A stretch of 31,817 nucleotides of DNA. It comes from a virus. This document shows positions 1 to 10,200 of this stretch, piece by piece (positions within the stretch are counted from its first letter, which is position 1; the number at the start of each line of letters is the position of its first letter). Made by a program: the position numbers and the translations under genes. Where the stretch lies: IMG/VR virus record IMGVR_UViG_3300017744_000079, positions 1 through 31,817 of that record; one strand, 5' to 3'. The notes under the pieces were generated by a model that made no database searches, was not told the origin of the DNA, and worked only from the letters and a program-made list of their open reading frames with translations.

Positions 1-60
1 AATGAAATTGAAAAAGAATTAGCAGAGCGTAGAGCTGTTGCTGACTCATTACTTCAATAA
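1..60 (+). CDS. C-terminal end of a rightward gene (5' end outside window)
   Basis: Frame 1 is open from the first base and ends with TAA at 58-60, followed at once by a second in-frame TAA. The 19 visible residues (NEIEKELAERRAVADSLLQ) are charged and Ala/Leu-rich, as in a C-terminal helix. It is the only plus-strand gene in the window and converges on the long minus-strand operon; an intrinsic terminator on its own strand lies about 70 bases downstream, which supports it being a real transcribed gene. In crAss-like phages the opposed block usually holds replication or other non-structural genes, but the fragment is too short to assign a function. Confidence 0.6.
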   Translation, partial: NEIEKELAERRAVADSLLQ

Positions 61-65
61 TAATG

Positions 66-127
66 TTAATCCTCACAAGTTTTTGTGTTGTTGTTAACTT
101 GTTGTTGTTGTACTTGTGAGGAATTAA
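66..127. repeat. Long inverted repeat (stem-loop) in the convergent junction
   Basis: CCTCACAAGT at 71-80 is exactly repeated in inverted form as ACTTGTGAGG at 112-121. The pairing extends outward by TTAAT (66-70) with ATTAA (123-127), leaving only A122 bulged, so a 15-bp stem encloses a 31-base loop. The loop is GTT-rich with a GTTAAC palindrome at 93-98. A competing small hairpin, CACAA (74-78) with TTGTG (83-87), uses the same left arm. There is no T-run directly after the arm on either strand, so it is not a classical terminator. It could protect mRNA 3' ends or be a processing or protein-binding site; its role is unknown. Confidence 0.6.
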
Positions 128-130
128 TAG

Positions 131-166
131 AAGGGGGTTGGCTTATAGCCTTCCCCCTTTTTTTTT
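131..166 (+). terminator. Intrinsic terminator for the rightward gene
   Basis: AAGGGGG (131-137) pairs with CCCCCTT (153-159). Inside this there is a 2x2 T/T internal loop, then GGC (140-142) pairs with GCC (148-150) around the loop TTATA. A run of nine T residues (158-166) follows on the plus strand, giving a textbook rho-independent terminator for the gene ending at 60. On the minus strand the stem would be followed by TTCTATTAATT, a weak U-tract, so termination of the leftward operon here is possible but less convincing. The stop codon of the leftward 153-residue gene lies immediately beside it (168-170). Confidence 0.85.
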
Positions 167-167
167 A

Positions 168-629
168 TTAAGCAGATGCTACAAAGTATTCTAATTGACA
201 GGTAGCTGTATCAGCGTCTGCAGATATAGCATCTATATTTGCTAAAGTAGGTGCAGTTCCTACAGAAGTGTCTCCATCTTCATGTGCATCCATCATTGTA
301 GGGCCTAATATAAAAGAGTTTGCTCCTTCGTCACTACCTTCAGATTCTAATTTTACAAAATATTCTGAGTCAGACATTTGTATTCTCAAAGTTATAAAGT
401 TAGTGCTACTTAAATTTGTTAATCTTAAATATTTAACATCTCCATCTTTAAATGTACCTGCAGCTGCTAAAGAAGCAAATTTTAATATTTGTACTTCTGC
501 TGTAGTTACATCCATTATTCTATGATCTACTTCAGTCACAGTTAATGTTTGAGTGTTTGTTGTACCTCTATCAGTACTTCCGTCTCCTAAAGAAACTGAT
601 TCAGTTATTGTCACTGTCAGTGTTGCCAT
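168..629 (-). CDS. Small putative virion protein (153 aa), last gene of the operon
   Basis: This 153-residue acidic, Thr/Ser-rich protein looks all-beta. It opens with MATLTVTITESVSLGDG and contains GTFKDGDVKYLRLTN followed by FITLRIQMSDSEYFVKLE. This general pattern (a beta-strand LTVTITE start, a 'YLRLTNLSSTNFITL' core, and a late ILGP segment) resembles small conserved proteins I associate with structural regions of marine phages, but no named family or function can be given. ATG at 629-627 is preceded by an AT-rich leader (ATAATAATAGATT) with no Shine-Dalgarno motif. It overlaps the end of the 54-codon ORF upstream by 29 bases and ends at the terminator. A decoration or accessory virion role is inference from position. 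Confidence 0.8.
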   Translation of the reverse strand: MATLTVTITESVSLGDGSTDRGTTNTQTLTVTEVDHRIMDVTTAEVQILKFASLAAAGTFKDGDVKYLRLTNLSSTNFITLRIQMSDSEYFVKLESEGSDEGANSFILGPTMMDAHEDGDTSVGTAPTLANIDAISADADTATCQLEYFVASA

Positions 630-765
630 AATCTATTATTATAAAAATTTGTATTAATCCTAAAAAAAATTGTACTTCATAGTAAGGTGCATGCTCTTCT
701 GGTTGGAAGTGACGTACACCAAATACTATTCCTTTTGCCCATGTTAATCCGAATCCTAGTTTCAT
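601..765 (-). CDS. Small overlapping ORF, 54 aa, unknown function
   Basis: ATG at 765-763 overlaps the stop of the preceding giant gene as TAATG, and the frame stays open to TGA at 603-601. The 54-residue product begins MKLGFGLTWAKGIVFGVRHF and continues with QPEEHAPYYEVQFFLGLIQI and a FIII segment. The order (aromatic 'FGVRHF', an acidic PEE..PYYE stretch, then a hydrophobic C-terminal half) resembles short uncharacterised phage proteins I have seen in marine Bacteroidota phages. The stop/start overlap, the sensible composition and the otherwise unexplained 135-base gap between genes support it. It overlaps the next gene's start by 29 bases, so its last ~9 codons are shared with another frame. 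Function unknown; a small membrane-associated protein is possible. Confidence 0.6.
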   Translation of the reverse strand: MKLGFGLTWAKGIVFGVRHFQPEEHAPYYEVQFFLGLIQIFIIIDYGNTDSDNN

Positions 766-3700
766 TATGCTAGAGGTTTAAGTAACCATCCCATAGTATC
801 TTCTACATCTCTATTTAGTTGGTAGAATATAGGAATTACGTCGTTAATTTCTTTTCCAAGTTTTAATTGCCCTTTTCTTTTACCAGAAGCATATCTTTCC
901 ATTTCTCCTCCTGATATTACATTAATACCGTCTTCAAAAAATCTATCCATTATTTCCATGCTATTTTGCACTAAACTTATAGATGCTGCAGGAGATTTTA
1001 AAATACGTAATGCTTCTCGTGGATTTGCAAACCCCACTAGTTCAGAGTAAAGTCTTCTAGTGTAAAAAGAAGCCATCATCATTGCAAATTTTTGTTTTTC
1101 ATCAGGCTCATCTTGAGCTGCTCCGTACAGTAAAGAAGATGTAATTAATGCAAGAACTATGGTAGCTAACTCAGTAGTCATTTCTTTCATGTTAGACTTC
1201 TCTCTTAAAGAAAGTTGATGCCATCTATCAGAAACAAGTTCCATACTAAACTTTCTAGTATCTTTCTTAATTCCTGCTATAAATCTTATCATAGTTGTGT
1301 AAGTACCTTCGTCGAGATCTTGTATTTCTCTATTGTAATACACATCTTCTTCAGTTAAATACTCTTTAGGTACTAGCGAAGTTCCTACACCTCTGTATCT
1401 TCTTCTTATACCAGGTTCTAACCATTTTCTAAGCATCATAACAAGTTTACCTGTAGCTGCTCTTTGAGCCATTGCTTGGTTGTTCTTATCGTAGTTACCG
1501 TTTAATCTTCTATTAATATGGTTTAAATATCTTTTAACTACAAACTCTGTTTGCTGTAAATTCTTTTTATCTAACCAATAAGTTTGTCCGCTACTAAGCT
1601 CTATACCTTGCGCTATCTTTTTAATAACAAGTCTTCTTCCTGACTTATCTTTTTCATAAGCCTCATCAAGAGACATTGCATCTTTTTTATCTTCTACAAC
1701 GTTTCCTTCATTATCTATAAACTGGCCTTTAGCATTTTTAACTTTTATACCGTTTAGAAATGCATACATTAAAGTGTTTTGTATGTAATTCTCAGCCATA
1801 CTTGTTAAAAAATGTAATGTGCTTTTGTCTGCTAGCTGACTAATTTTAGTTGTGCCTGCAAACTTTTTACTTACCGCGCTCCAATCTTGCGTAGAGTCAT
1901 ATATTTCTCCAAGTAAATTTGTTCTAGAGCTTGGAGTTAATGCTCCAATATCTGCTATTAAATTTATTACATCTGAATCATACTTAGCTTCAGCTTTAGC
2001 AACATCTCTTAAGTTAAAATCTAATCCCCCTACACCTTTTATAAAGTTCATAGTTTTACCTTGGAATAAAGATGCTCCAGCAGAAAAGTAGTTACCTATC
2101 AAAAATAAATCTCCTGTAAAGCCCATAATAGATTGTGCAATTTTATTTACTGTTGCACTACCTACAGACTTTATACCATAGATTCTATCTTCTAATAAAC
2201 TTTGTATAGCTTTATACGCATTAGATTCTGTACCACTAATAACTGCAGGTACATTTTTACTAAGGCCTAACTTTTTAGCCACTTTAGAAGTACCTCCAAA
2301 TGTTTTTTGCACTGTTTTTCTAGTTGCCACTGCTTCTTTAAAAACTTCTAGCTCTGGAAGTACACTATACTTTTCTTTAAAGTTTAAAGATCCCCAATAA
2401 TCCATTAAGTACATACTTACTAAATCATACGATTGATCTCCTTTTTCTGCAAGCTCTTTTCTTTTCTTAGGATCATTAAAATATCTAGGTATAGTTCTAG
2501 CTATCTTTTGGTTTTCATCTAGATTTACATAGCTTACACGTTGGATACTTTCTTTTATTTTGCTCCAACCTTCTGCTTCTGTTTCATCAGGATTTTCGTT
2601 ATGTAGATCTACATCAGATGCTCTCACCCTAAATGTATCTCCTAACGTTTTAGATACTGTGTCTGCCACACCATTCTCAAAAGTACGCTCTAACACACTT
2701 TTTTCTATAGCAGGTAATCTTAATCCTCCAGGTCTACCTAAGTAATTCTTATCTCTCTTCTCTGCAAGGTCCACTAAAAACCAATACATATCGTATCTAG
2801 CTTCTCCCTTGTTGTTTTTATCTTTAAAATACTCGTAAGCAGGATCAATCCATTTAGATTTTGGTTTATATACTTGTCCGTTTATAGAATTTGCATTTAC
2901 CCAAGTTTTTAAAGCTGCAGTAGCTGCTCTAGCTTGATCACTAGTTTCCCCATATTTTTCTATGGCTATCATTTTCTTTTCGTAAAATTCTTTACGAGTT
3001 TTCCAATACTCTGCTTTAATATTACCAATTAAAAACCCTGTAAGATTGCCTTTACTGTCTTTAGAAAGAAGGTCTGCATACAGCTTAGTCATGTCCTTAG
3101 TGTCTCTTCCTACTTTGTATCGCTCAAACATATCATAAGCTTCTTTAGTCTTATTTATAGTTTCTCGCATTACAATGTAATCAGCTTTATCAAGCACTTC
3201 TACAGCTATTTGTATTATATCGTCTGTAATATCTCTAGGGTTACCAAAATAAGCATCCATCCAACTAATATCGTCAGACACAGAAAGCATGTTTCTTTTA
3301 ATAAAATCTTTTTCTGCCTGCTGTAACTCTGCTTTATTTAACTCCACTAATTTATCTACGTGCGCTGCTTTTTCTTGCGCAAACTCTACACTTGTCTTTC
3401 CAGGATTATTCTTTTTCCACGTAGAGTATTCTCCAAAACTTCTAGCATAATTATCTTTAGCTATTCTAGTTTGCTTACCTTCTACCTGCCCCCATTTTTC
3501 ACCAAGAACATCAATAAATCTTTCTGATAACTTTTGCTTAAGGGTTTGTATTCTATCCGCTATCTTAGAATAGTTAATTTTACTTTTGTCAAATTTAGAT
3601 TTTAACTTAGGGTTTTTGTTTATTATATAAACTACATCCTCAATAGCAGCAAAATATCTAAGTCGTTTTAAGTATTCGTAGTGTACGTTTACATCTTTAG

Positions 3701-4256
3701 ATCTTAGCTTTAAAGCTTTTTCTATACTATCTATATTTGCATTAACTTCTTTAACGTATTCTACTAAAGCTTCTTCTGTTTTATATGTCTGCAGTTTAGT
3801 TAGCAGCCCTTGCACTTTATTTTTAAAATCTGCTTTTTGTTTTTTCTGTCTCTGCATAGGAGACCCTTTTTGTGTTCTAGTTTTTGCATAATCCCCCACT
3901 TCTTTAGCCACTCTTTTTAATAAAGCTTCTGTTTGCTGTATTAAATCTTCTCTTACGCTTGTAGGTGTAGTAGGTGTGTATTTATCTATAAGTTTCATGT
4001 ATGTTGCAGGCAAATCTTTTTCTGCTTTCATACCTTTCTTCTTAAAATATTCCATCACTGACTCTGCAGTAGGAAGACCGTCTTTCATGTCTTTCCTGCC
4101 TTTTGCAACTGCAGGATTTGTAAAGTCACCAAAATATCTTTTAAATGCAGGAGTGTATACATGCAAATAAGCTGCTTCACCTATACGATCTCCTTCTTCT
4201 TTGTCAAATTGTTTAGTAAACTCTCTTACTAAGTTATTTTTTAATTCACACGACAT
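765..4256 (-). CDS. Giant internal (ejected) virion protein, 1,163 aa, with a C-terminal membrane-like segment
   Basis: It lies one base downstream of the virion RNA polymerase gene and is probably translated with it. The N-terminal ~450 residues are Lys/Glu-rich and helical, with long coiled-coil-like stretches. The middle and C-terminal parts hold hydrophobic patches such as GDLFLIGNYFSAGASLF, and a convincing transmembrane-like helix, TELATIVLALITSSLLYGAA, at about residues 1028-1047. Near residue 940 there is a basic run, MMLRKWLEPGIRRRYRG. No enzyme motif was recognised. Position and composition match the uncharacterised cargo proteins that accompany the RNA polymerase in crAss-like phages. 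I infer that it is packaged in the capsid or tail and ejected, possibly contacting the host inner membrane. It could instead be a polymerase partner. Confidence 0.85.
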   Translation of the reverse strand: MSCELKNNLVREFTKQFDKEEGDRIGEAAYLHVYTPAFKRYFGDFTNPAVAKGRKDMKDGLPTAESVMEYFKKKGMKAEKDLPATYMKLIDKYTPTTPTSVREDLIQQTEALLKRVAKEVGDYAKTRTQKGSPMQRQKKQKADFKNKVQGLLTKLQTYKTEEALVEYVKEVNANIDSIEKALKLRSKDVNVHYEYLKRLRYFAAIEDVVYIINKNPKLKSKFDKSKINYSKIADRIQTLKQKLSERFIDVLGEKWGQVEGKQTRIAKDNYARSFGEYSTWKKNNPGKTSVEFAQEKAAHVDKLVELNKAELQQAEKDFIKRNMLSVSDDISWMDAYFGNPRDITDDIIQIAVEVLDKADYIVMRETINKTKEAYDMFERYKVGRDTKDMTKLYADLLSKDSKGNLTGFLIGNIKAEYWKTRKEFYEKKMIAIEKYGETSDQARAATAALKTWVNANSINGQVYKPKSKWIDPAYEYFKDKNNKGEARYDMYWFLVDLAEKRDKNYLGRPGGLRLPAIEKSVLERTFENGVADTVSKTLGDTFRVRASDVDLHNENPDETEAEGWSKIKESIQRVSYVNLDENQKIARTIPRYFNDPKKRKELAEKGDQSYDLVSMYLMDYWGSLNFKEKYSVLPELEVFKEAVATRKTVQKTFGGTSKVAKKLGLSKNVPAVISGTESNAYKAIQSLLEDRIYGIKSVGSATVNKIAQSIMGFTGDLFLIGNYFSAGASLFQGKTMNFIKGVGGLDFNLRDVAKAEAKYDSDVINLIADIGALTPSSRTNLLGEIYDSTQDWSAVSKKFAGTTKISQLADKSTLHFLTSMAENYIQNTLMYAFLNGIKVKNAKGQFIDNEGNVVEDKKDAMSLDEAYEKDKSGRRLVIKKIAQGIELSSGQTYWLDKKNLQQTEFVVKRYLNHINRRLNGNYDKNNQAMAQRAATGKLVMMLRKWLEPGIRRRYRGVGTSLVPKEYLTEEDVYYNREIQDLDEGTYTTMIRFIAGIKKDTRKFSMELVSDRWHQLSLREKSNMKEMTTELATIVLALITSSLLYGAAQDEPDEKQKFAMMMASFYTRRLYSELVGFANPREALRILKSPAASISLVQNSMEIMDRFFEDGINVISGGEMERYASGKRKGQLKLGKEINDVIPIFYQLNRDVEDTMGWLLKPLA

Positions 4257-4257
4257 A

Positions 4258-7200
4258 TTATATACATTCTGGTTTAGTAAATTCTTGAATTAAATCATTG
4301 TTAGCTTCAAACTCGTAAGCTGCATTAACTATTTTCATAGTTTCCTTACTAGCAACTACTTGGTTCTGTTCAAGCATACTTTTAGGTTCTTCTTTATCAA
4401 ATCTATATTCATTTATTCTAAATCCTCCGTCCATATCTAAACCTAGAGGAGATATAGGGTAGAATATAGGATTTAAATACTGTTCTCCACCTTTATTAAC
4501 TACTTCGTATCCTCCATTTTTAAATAACAGTATTTCTCCTGTAGGATTAGCTGGGGTTATGCCCATATTTAATGTAACAAATCTTGTAGTTATATGTTTT
4601 TTAGCTTCCCTACCTAAAAGTCTAAATCCATCTCTATACCCTTTCTTCTTACTTAAAGGAGATACTGAATCACTTTTACGTAATCTAGGAGCATACTTAG
4701 TATTTTTATACTCATGTCTTATTACTTGATCTATACCTGCGTGCAGTATGTCTCCTGAAGTTAGTTTAAGTTCTTGCACAGATTCGTTAAAATTATCTTC
4801 TATATTCCACATAATAGGTATAAGACTATGGAACGCTTTTAACCCTCCTCTAAATCCTGACGTAATATACGAATACTTTACTAATTTTTGATAAAAAGCT
4901 TTTTCTGATGCATTATCAGAGTTTAAACCGTCTTCCCATGCTTGAATTGCTAGTTTTTTACTATCTGTAGGTAAAAATTTAGCATTGCTCATAAATATCA
5001 TACTAGGCATTTTATTAATACCTTCAGCATTTCTATAAATTTTAGACCTAAGAATCCCTTTATCTTTACCTAGCAATATATTTTCTGGATATTTTTCAGA
5101 CATAATCACAAAATCTTGCACTAAAGATCTATTAGTATTAGAGTCAAACAACAATTCTTCTGCGCTACCTAGTTCTGGAGTACCCACAAAGTGATTGCTA
5201 TACATATAAGAGTATAGTCTGTCTTCCATACTTCTTCTTAATCTATAGTCTTGAGAATTTTTATTATTTGTAGCCTCTAGCATAGCTAACTCATTATCTT
5301 CTAGTCTACCTGATAAAAACTTACTATTAAATAAATCTAAAAACAGTTCTGGTCCATTTTCAAAGTATTTACCAAGAACAGTTCCTTCAGCAAACTTTTC
5401 GTTAAAGTTACCTATTTCTACATACTCATCACTAGTTGCTATTTCATCTCTAATTTGTACAGCCATTCTTGCTTCTATAGTATCTTGGCCTACACCTTGT
5501 GTGTGTACTTTAGATGCTAAGTTTTGTGCAAATATTTTATTTCCTTTATCATATATTAAATCAAAATATTCAATAACAGCTAGCTGGTAGCTCATATCTT
5601 CACCAGTTATACCTTTTTCTAAGTTTTCTATTGTTAAAACTTTTTGTATATTACTTATGTCATCTGAGATCATAGAAGCAAAATTAATTGCTTCTTTAGA
5701 AGAATATTTTCCAGCTATACTTTCAATTTCTTTAGACTTGTAAAATTGCCTATCTAGTATAGGGCTTTTGTTAATCATAGATTGTCTTACAAACTCTGCT
5801 ACTGCAGGTTGCTTTAAAAATCTATTAATCCATTTGGTAGGTACTTGAGCCCTAACTAGCAATGTAGCTATGTTTAAAGTTTCTTTGTTTACATTAAGTG
5901 CTGCTATATAAGGGTCTTTTTCAATATCTACAAATGCGTTCATATACCCTGATTGTATTTCAGATATTAGCAACCCATCTTTTCTAGTAGTTTCGTGTAA
6001 ACTAGTGGCAATTGTACCGTCTGGAAGTTTTACAGTGGCTCCCATTCCAATATAAGATATATTTAATTTACCTATTTGAGATACTACATTATCTATAATT
6101 GCGTTAGCGATAGCACCTACACCTACAGCTCCTAAAGAGAATCTTCTTTTAACTTCTTGTTGGAATTTAGGGCTAAATAATTTTAAAGCATCAAACACAT
6201 CTTCTTCTCCTGCTAACTTTGCAATAGTATCTGCATCTGTTTTTAAGTCTTCTGTATCTATAGATTTTATAATTCTAGGATACTCTTCTACAGAATTAAA
6301 CAATTCTTTATATAAAAGAATTCTTTTGTTTTCTAAAGATTGTTTGCTAACCCCATTTGGATCAATTAATTCTAGCTTACCTGTTTCTTTACTGTATTTT
6401 ACATGCGGTAATAGCATAAATAATTTATCAATATCAAAGTCACTACCCGTTTTAGCGGTGATGTCTTCATAAACTACTACAGTATCTCCAATTTCAGGAG
6501 GCAGTATACCTACTATTTGTAAAGCATCAATAGACGCTAAAGATTGTGTTGGAATACGATACCCTATAACAGATAAAACATCTTTTCCTATAGCAGCTTT
6601 AAGCTCTTCATTACTCATAGTTTCCCAACCAGGTATGCTTTCTATAACCTTATAAGGTAATAGTACTTCTGCTAACTCTAGTTTACCATTTATTACTCTT
6701 GGTCCTGACAAAGGAGTGGTACCATCTCGTAACCATCTAATCTTAGACTCAGCTTCTTTACTTAAATTTAAACTTGACTCAGGATTTTCTAAAAACCCAA
6801 AAGAAGATATTTGTACTACTTGCTGTCCTTTAGCTTTGTAAGTTACTGTAGATTTAGTTAGAGTATTTGCAAGCTTATTCATTATCTTTCTTCTAGATTG
6901 GAATATAGCATCAAACTCTAAACCTTTTTCTAGACCTGCTATTAAAGCATCATCTCTAAACTGATCATCTTCAAACAGTCTAATTAACTCTTTTCTAAAT
7001 ACATCTTCATCTATAACGTACTCGCCAAGCTCTTCACTTATACCAAACTTATTAAAGAAATCTTGTCTACCTAAATCTGATATACTGTTTTCTAAATTTT
7101 GTACTTCTTGCAGCCATTCTGTAGCTTTTCTTTTTCCAATATTAATTTTATCATTAATATCTCCAAGCATTAGCATTTTAGTTTGAGAACCAAATGTCCC

Positions 7201-10200
7201 TTCTTTAACACCTTTAGCTTTAATTTCTTGTTGCTTTCCGTATAGAGAATGTGATTTTTCTACAGGCTCTAAAATAAGTTCATTAGCTTCTAGTACATTA
7301 CCAGAATCATCATCTATTTTAGTTCTTTCTCCTGCACCAATTTTTATTGCAGACTCTACCGAAACAGCCATTCCAATTTCTTGCCCATTGTTTTCTCTAG
7401 CCCATTCTTGCTCAAGTTTCACCATATTATCATACAGATCTTTTAACTGAACAGTATTTACTAACCCTGGCCACATTATCACTTCTGCAGTTTTTTCTCT
7501 ATAAGGTACATTTAGATTGTTTTTTACCTCTGTACCTCTAGATGTACTTTTTTGAGGCATAAGCATTACAACATCTTTGATGTTTAGCTCACCAGTCATT
7601 AATCTATCAAAAGCTGCTTCTACTTTAGCATTCCACTCTCCTAACCCTTTCATACGTTGTTTACGTAATGTAGGTGTTATCCAAGTAGTACCATCGGCTA
7701 AATCTATACCTTTTTTATATCCTTCTATATTACCAAGGTACTCAGAAGGTTTAAAAACATCATAAGCTGTTGCCTGCAGATAAAGAGGGTTTACTTCGTA
7801 AAGATTACTGTTTTTGTTTTTGTATACACGTAAAGGAGCAACTCCTGTACTATATAAATTAGATCTTTTTGGGAAATCTTCTATACTTTTATAAAATGCT
7901 ACATTACCTACAAACATTTTTGTAGATTCTACATTAGCAATTATACCGTTGTACACGTAATCAGCTATTACTCTTGGAACTTTTAACTGGTCAGGAACAT
8001 CCTTATACATATCGCTATCTTTTAACATCTTAGCGTCTAAGTGCTTGTTTGTATAAATTTCTAATCCTGTATTCTTTTCAGTTATTTTACCTATTATTCC
8101 ATATTCTTCAGCAGTTCCTAATTGCTCTAGCACTCTTTTTTCAAAACTATCTTTAATTAGTTTTTCTATTCTAGGGTCATTTAAATCCATCTTAGATAAA
8201 GGTAAAGGTTTACCTTCATTAGTGTACATTTTTATGCCGTTTTGAGATAGCCATTCAGACCCAAAAGTAAGTTCAGGAAAAAGATAATGCTTAAATGCAT
8301 TACCTGCAGGAGCACCGTTAGAATCACGTTCGTTGTCGTTTTTATCGTAGTGGTAAAATAGATTTTGTCTATTTTTAGGTAGTTTGTTTTCTCCAAACAC
8401 TTGGTTATACGCAACCTCCATAGTAGACAACTCATCTTTTATGTAGTTTTTAAACGTATTTAAAACTTCTTTAGAAGTGTAATCAAAAGTTATTTTTCCA
8501 TTTTCTGAAAACAAGTTTAAGCCTGACTTGTATTGAGGAGTACCAACAATATTGTAAAGAGTACGAGCGTTACCAGGAGTCATTAAAAACAAATGCCCTT
8601 TCATGCTTCTGTTAATTCTATCCGCTAATTGATCAGGCTCACTTAAACTAAAATACTTAATACCTTGATAACTGTTTTCATCTTTCATCTGCATAAACAC
8701 TACTTTGTCAAACAGATCTCTATTTTTTTTACTTTCTAATAAGTAATTAACCCATTTAGAATTCTTTGTAAATGTTTGCCCTTGTAATTGTTGCAAATAG
8801 CTTAAATCTCCTTGTTTAAACTGAGATATAACTTGAGATAAATAACTAATATCAGAGAATGGCCAATAAGTATCTCCTTTAGGCCCTAAAACACTATTTT
8901 CATGGAATCCTAGTTCAAATTTAGCTTGAGACTTTGCTAAAACTAATAATCCTTTTTCGTCTTTGTATAAATTTACAACTTCACCTAACTCATCTTCTAT
9001 AGGGCGTTGTCCACGCTCTGCGTTTTCTTTTTTACCGTATCTATTTACTAAGTTAGGAAGACCCTGTTTACCAAATATAAACTCTAGATGCCCAAAAGTA
9101 TCTAAAACTCTGTCAGCCATCGTTTCTCCTTCCTCTACATCTATTATATGATATTGTAAAGCGTCAGCAGATATATCAATACCCACTGATTCTAAAATTT
9201 TAGCTAATTGCCCTATATATTGTGTAGGATATGCATTTGGATTTCTTTTAGCTGCTTTTCTGTATTCTCTTAATAGATTATTAAAAGATTTAGATGCTGC
9301 AGTAGCAATAGTGTCTTTAAGCAGGTGTTTACCTGTTTTACTGTAACTAGTAAGTTTTGCTTTAAATCCTTCTTGCCACTTTTCTCTAACCACTTCTTCT
9401 TTGGCCTGCACATCAGCTTTACCAATTTTAAAAAGTCTATTACCTTCTTCTCCAGAGTATATAGTTTGAGAGTATGGTTGAGCTTCTAAAGAAAAGGCTT
9501 GCATAAACCTTGTTTTTCTTTGTTCAGATGTAGGGGATTTATTAGTTCCTACCTCTAGCTTCTGTATTAACTCTTTTATAAAAGGATGAAATTTTACTAA
9601 AGTTCGTAACTTGGCTATGTATGCTTCGTACACGTCTTCAGTGTTCTTATCAGATACTATACCTGTAAGTTCTTGTGTAAGTAAATTGTATACTTGTGTA
9701 AAAGGTACATATTTAGGTGCTCCTAGAGTTTTATCAGCAATTGACTTGCCTTCTCTAGTAACCTCTCTTAATCCCTTTAAAAGTAATTTAGTACTTAACG
9801 CTGCATTCTCTTTAGGAGAAAACAATTCTTTACCTTTTAGATTTAATGTTTGTGTTTTATCTTGCTCTTCTTGCTCTATTTCTTTACTGTATATTCCGTC
9901 AGCTTTTAATCTAGTTTTAAGATTTTCTAGTAACTTAGAATCTTTACTAATAGGTCTTCCTGGAATAGAGTTATTCAATAAGTCTTCTAAAATTATTTTT
10001 ACAATAGAATATCTATGGTAATCTTGCTTTTCAAAAACTTTCTCAAGCTGCATCCACATATTCTTCAAGAGCTTTTCTTCTACACCGCTTATATCTTCTA
10101 CGCCATCTATGTTTGTAATTAACATTCCGTAGGTAAAATCAGATATATCGTCTACTTGTGAAGGAGTTAACCCTGAGATTCTATTTAAACCAAAAGGATA

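Noticed and set aside
81-111. GTT-rich tract considered as a CRISPR or microsatellite element
   Set aside because: It is only the loop of one stem-loop and contains no spaced direct repeats.
158-166. A-run on the minus strand considered as a promoter or leader element
   Set aside because: It is fully explained as the U-tract of the plus-strand terminator and lies downstream of the last minus-strand gene.
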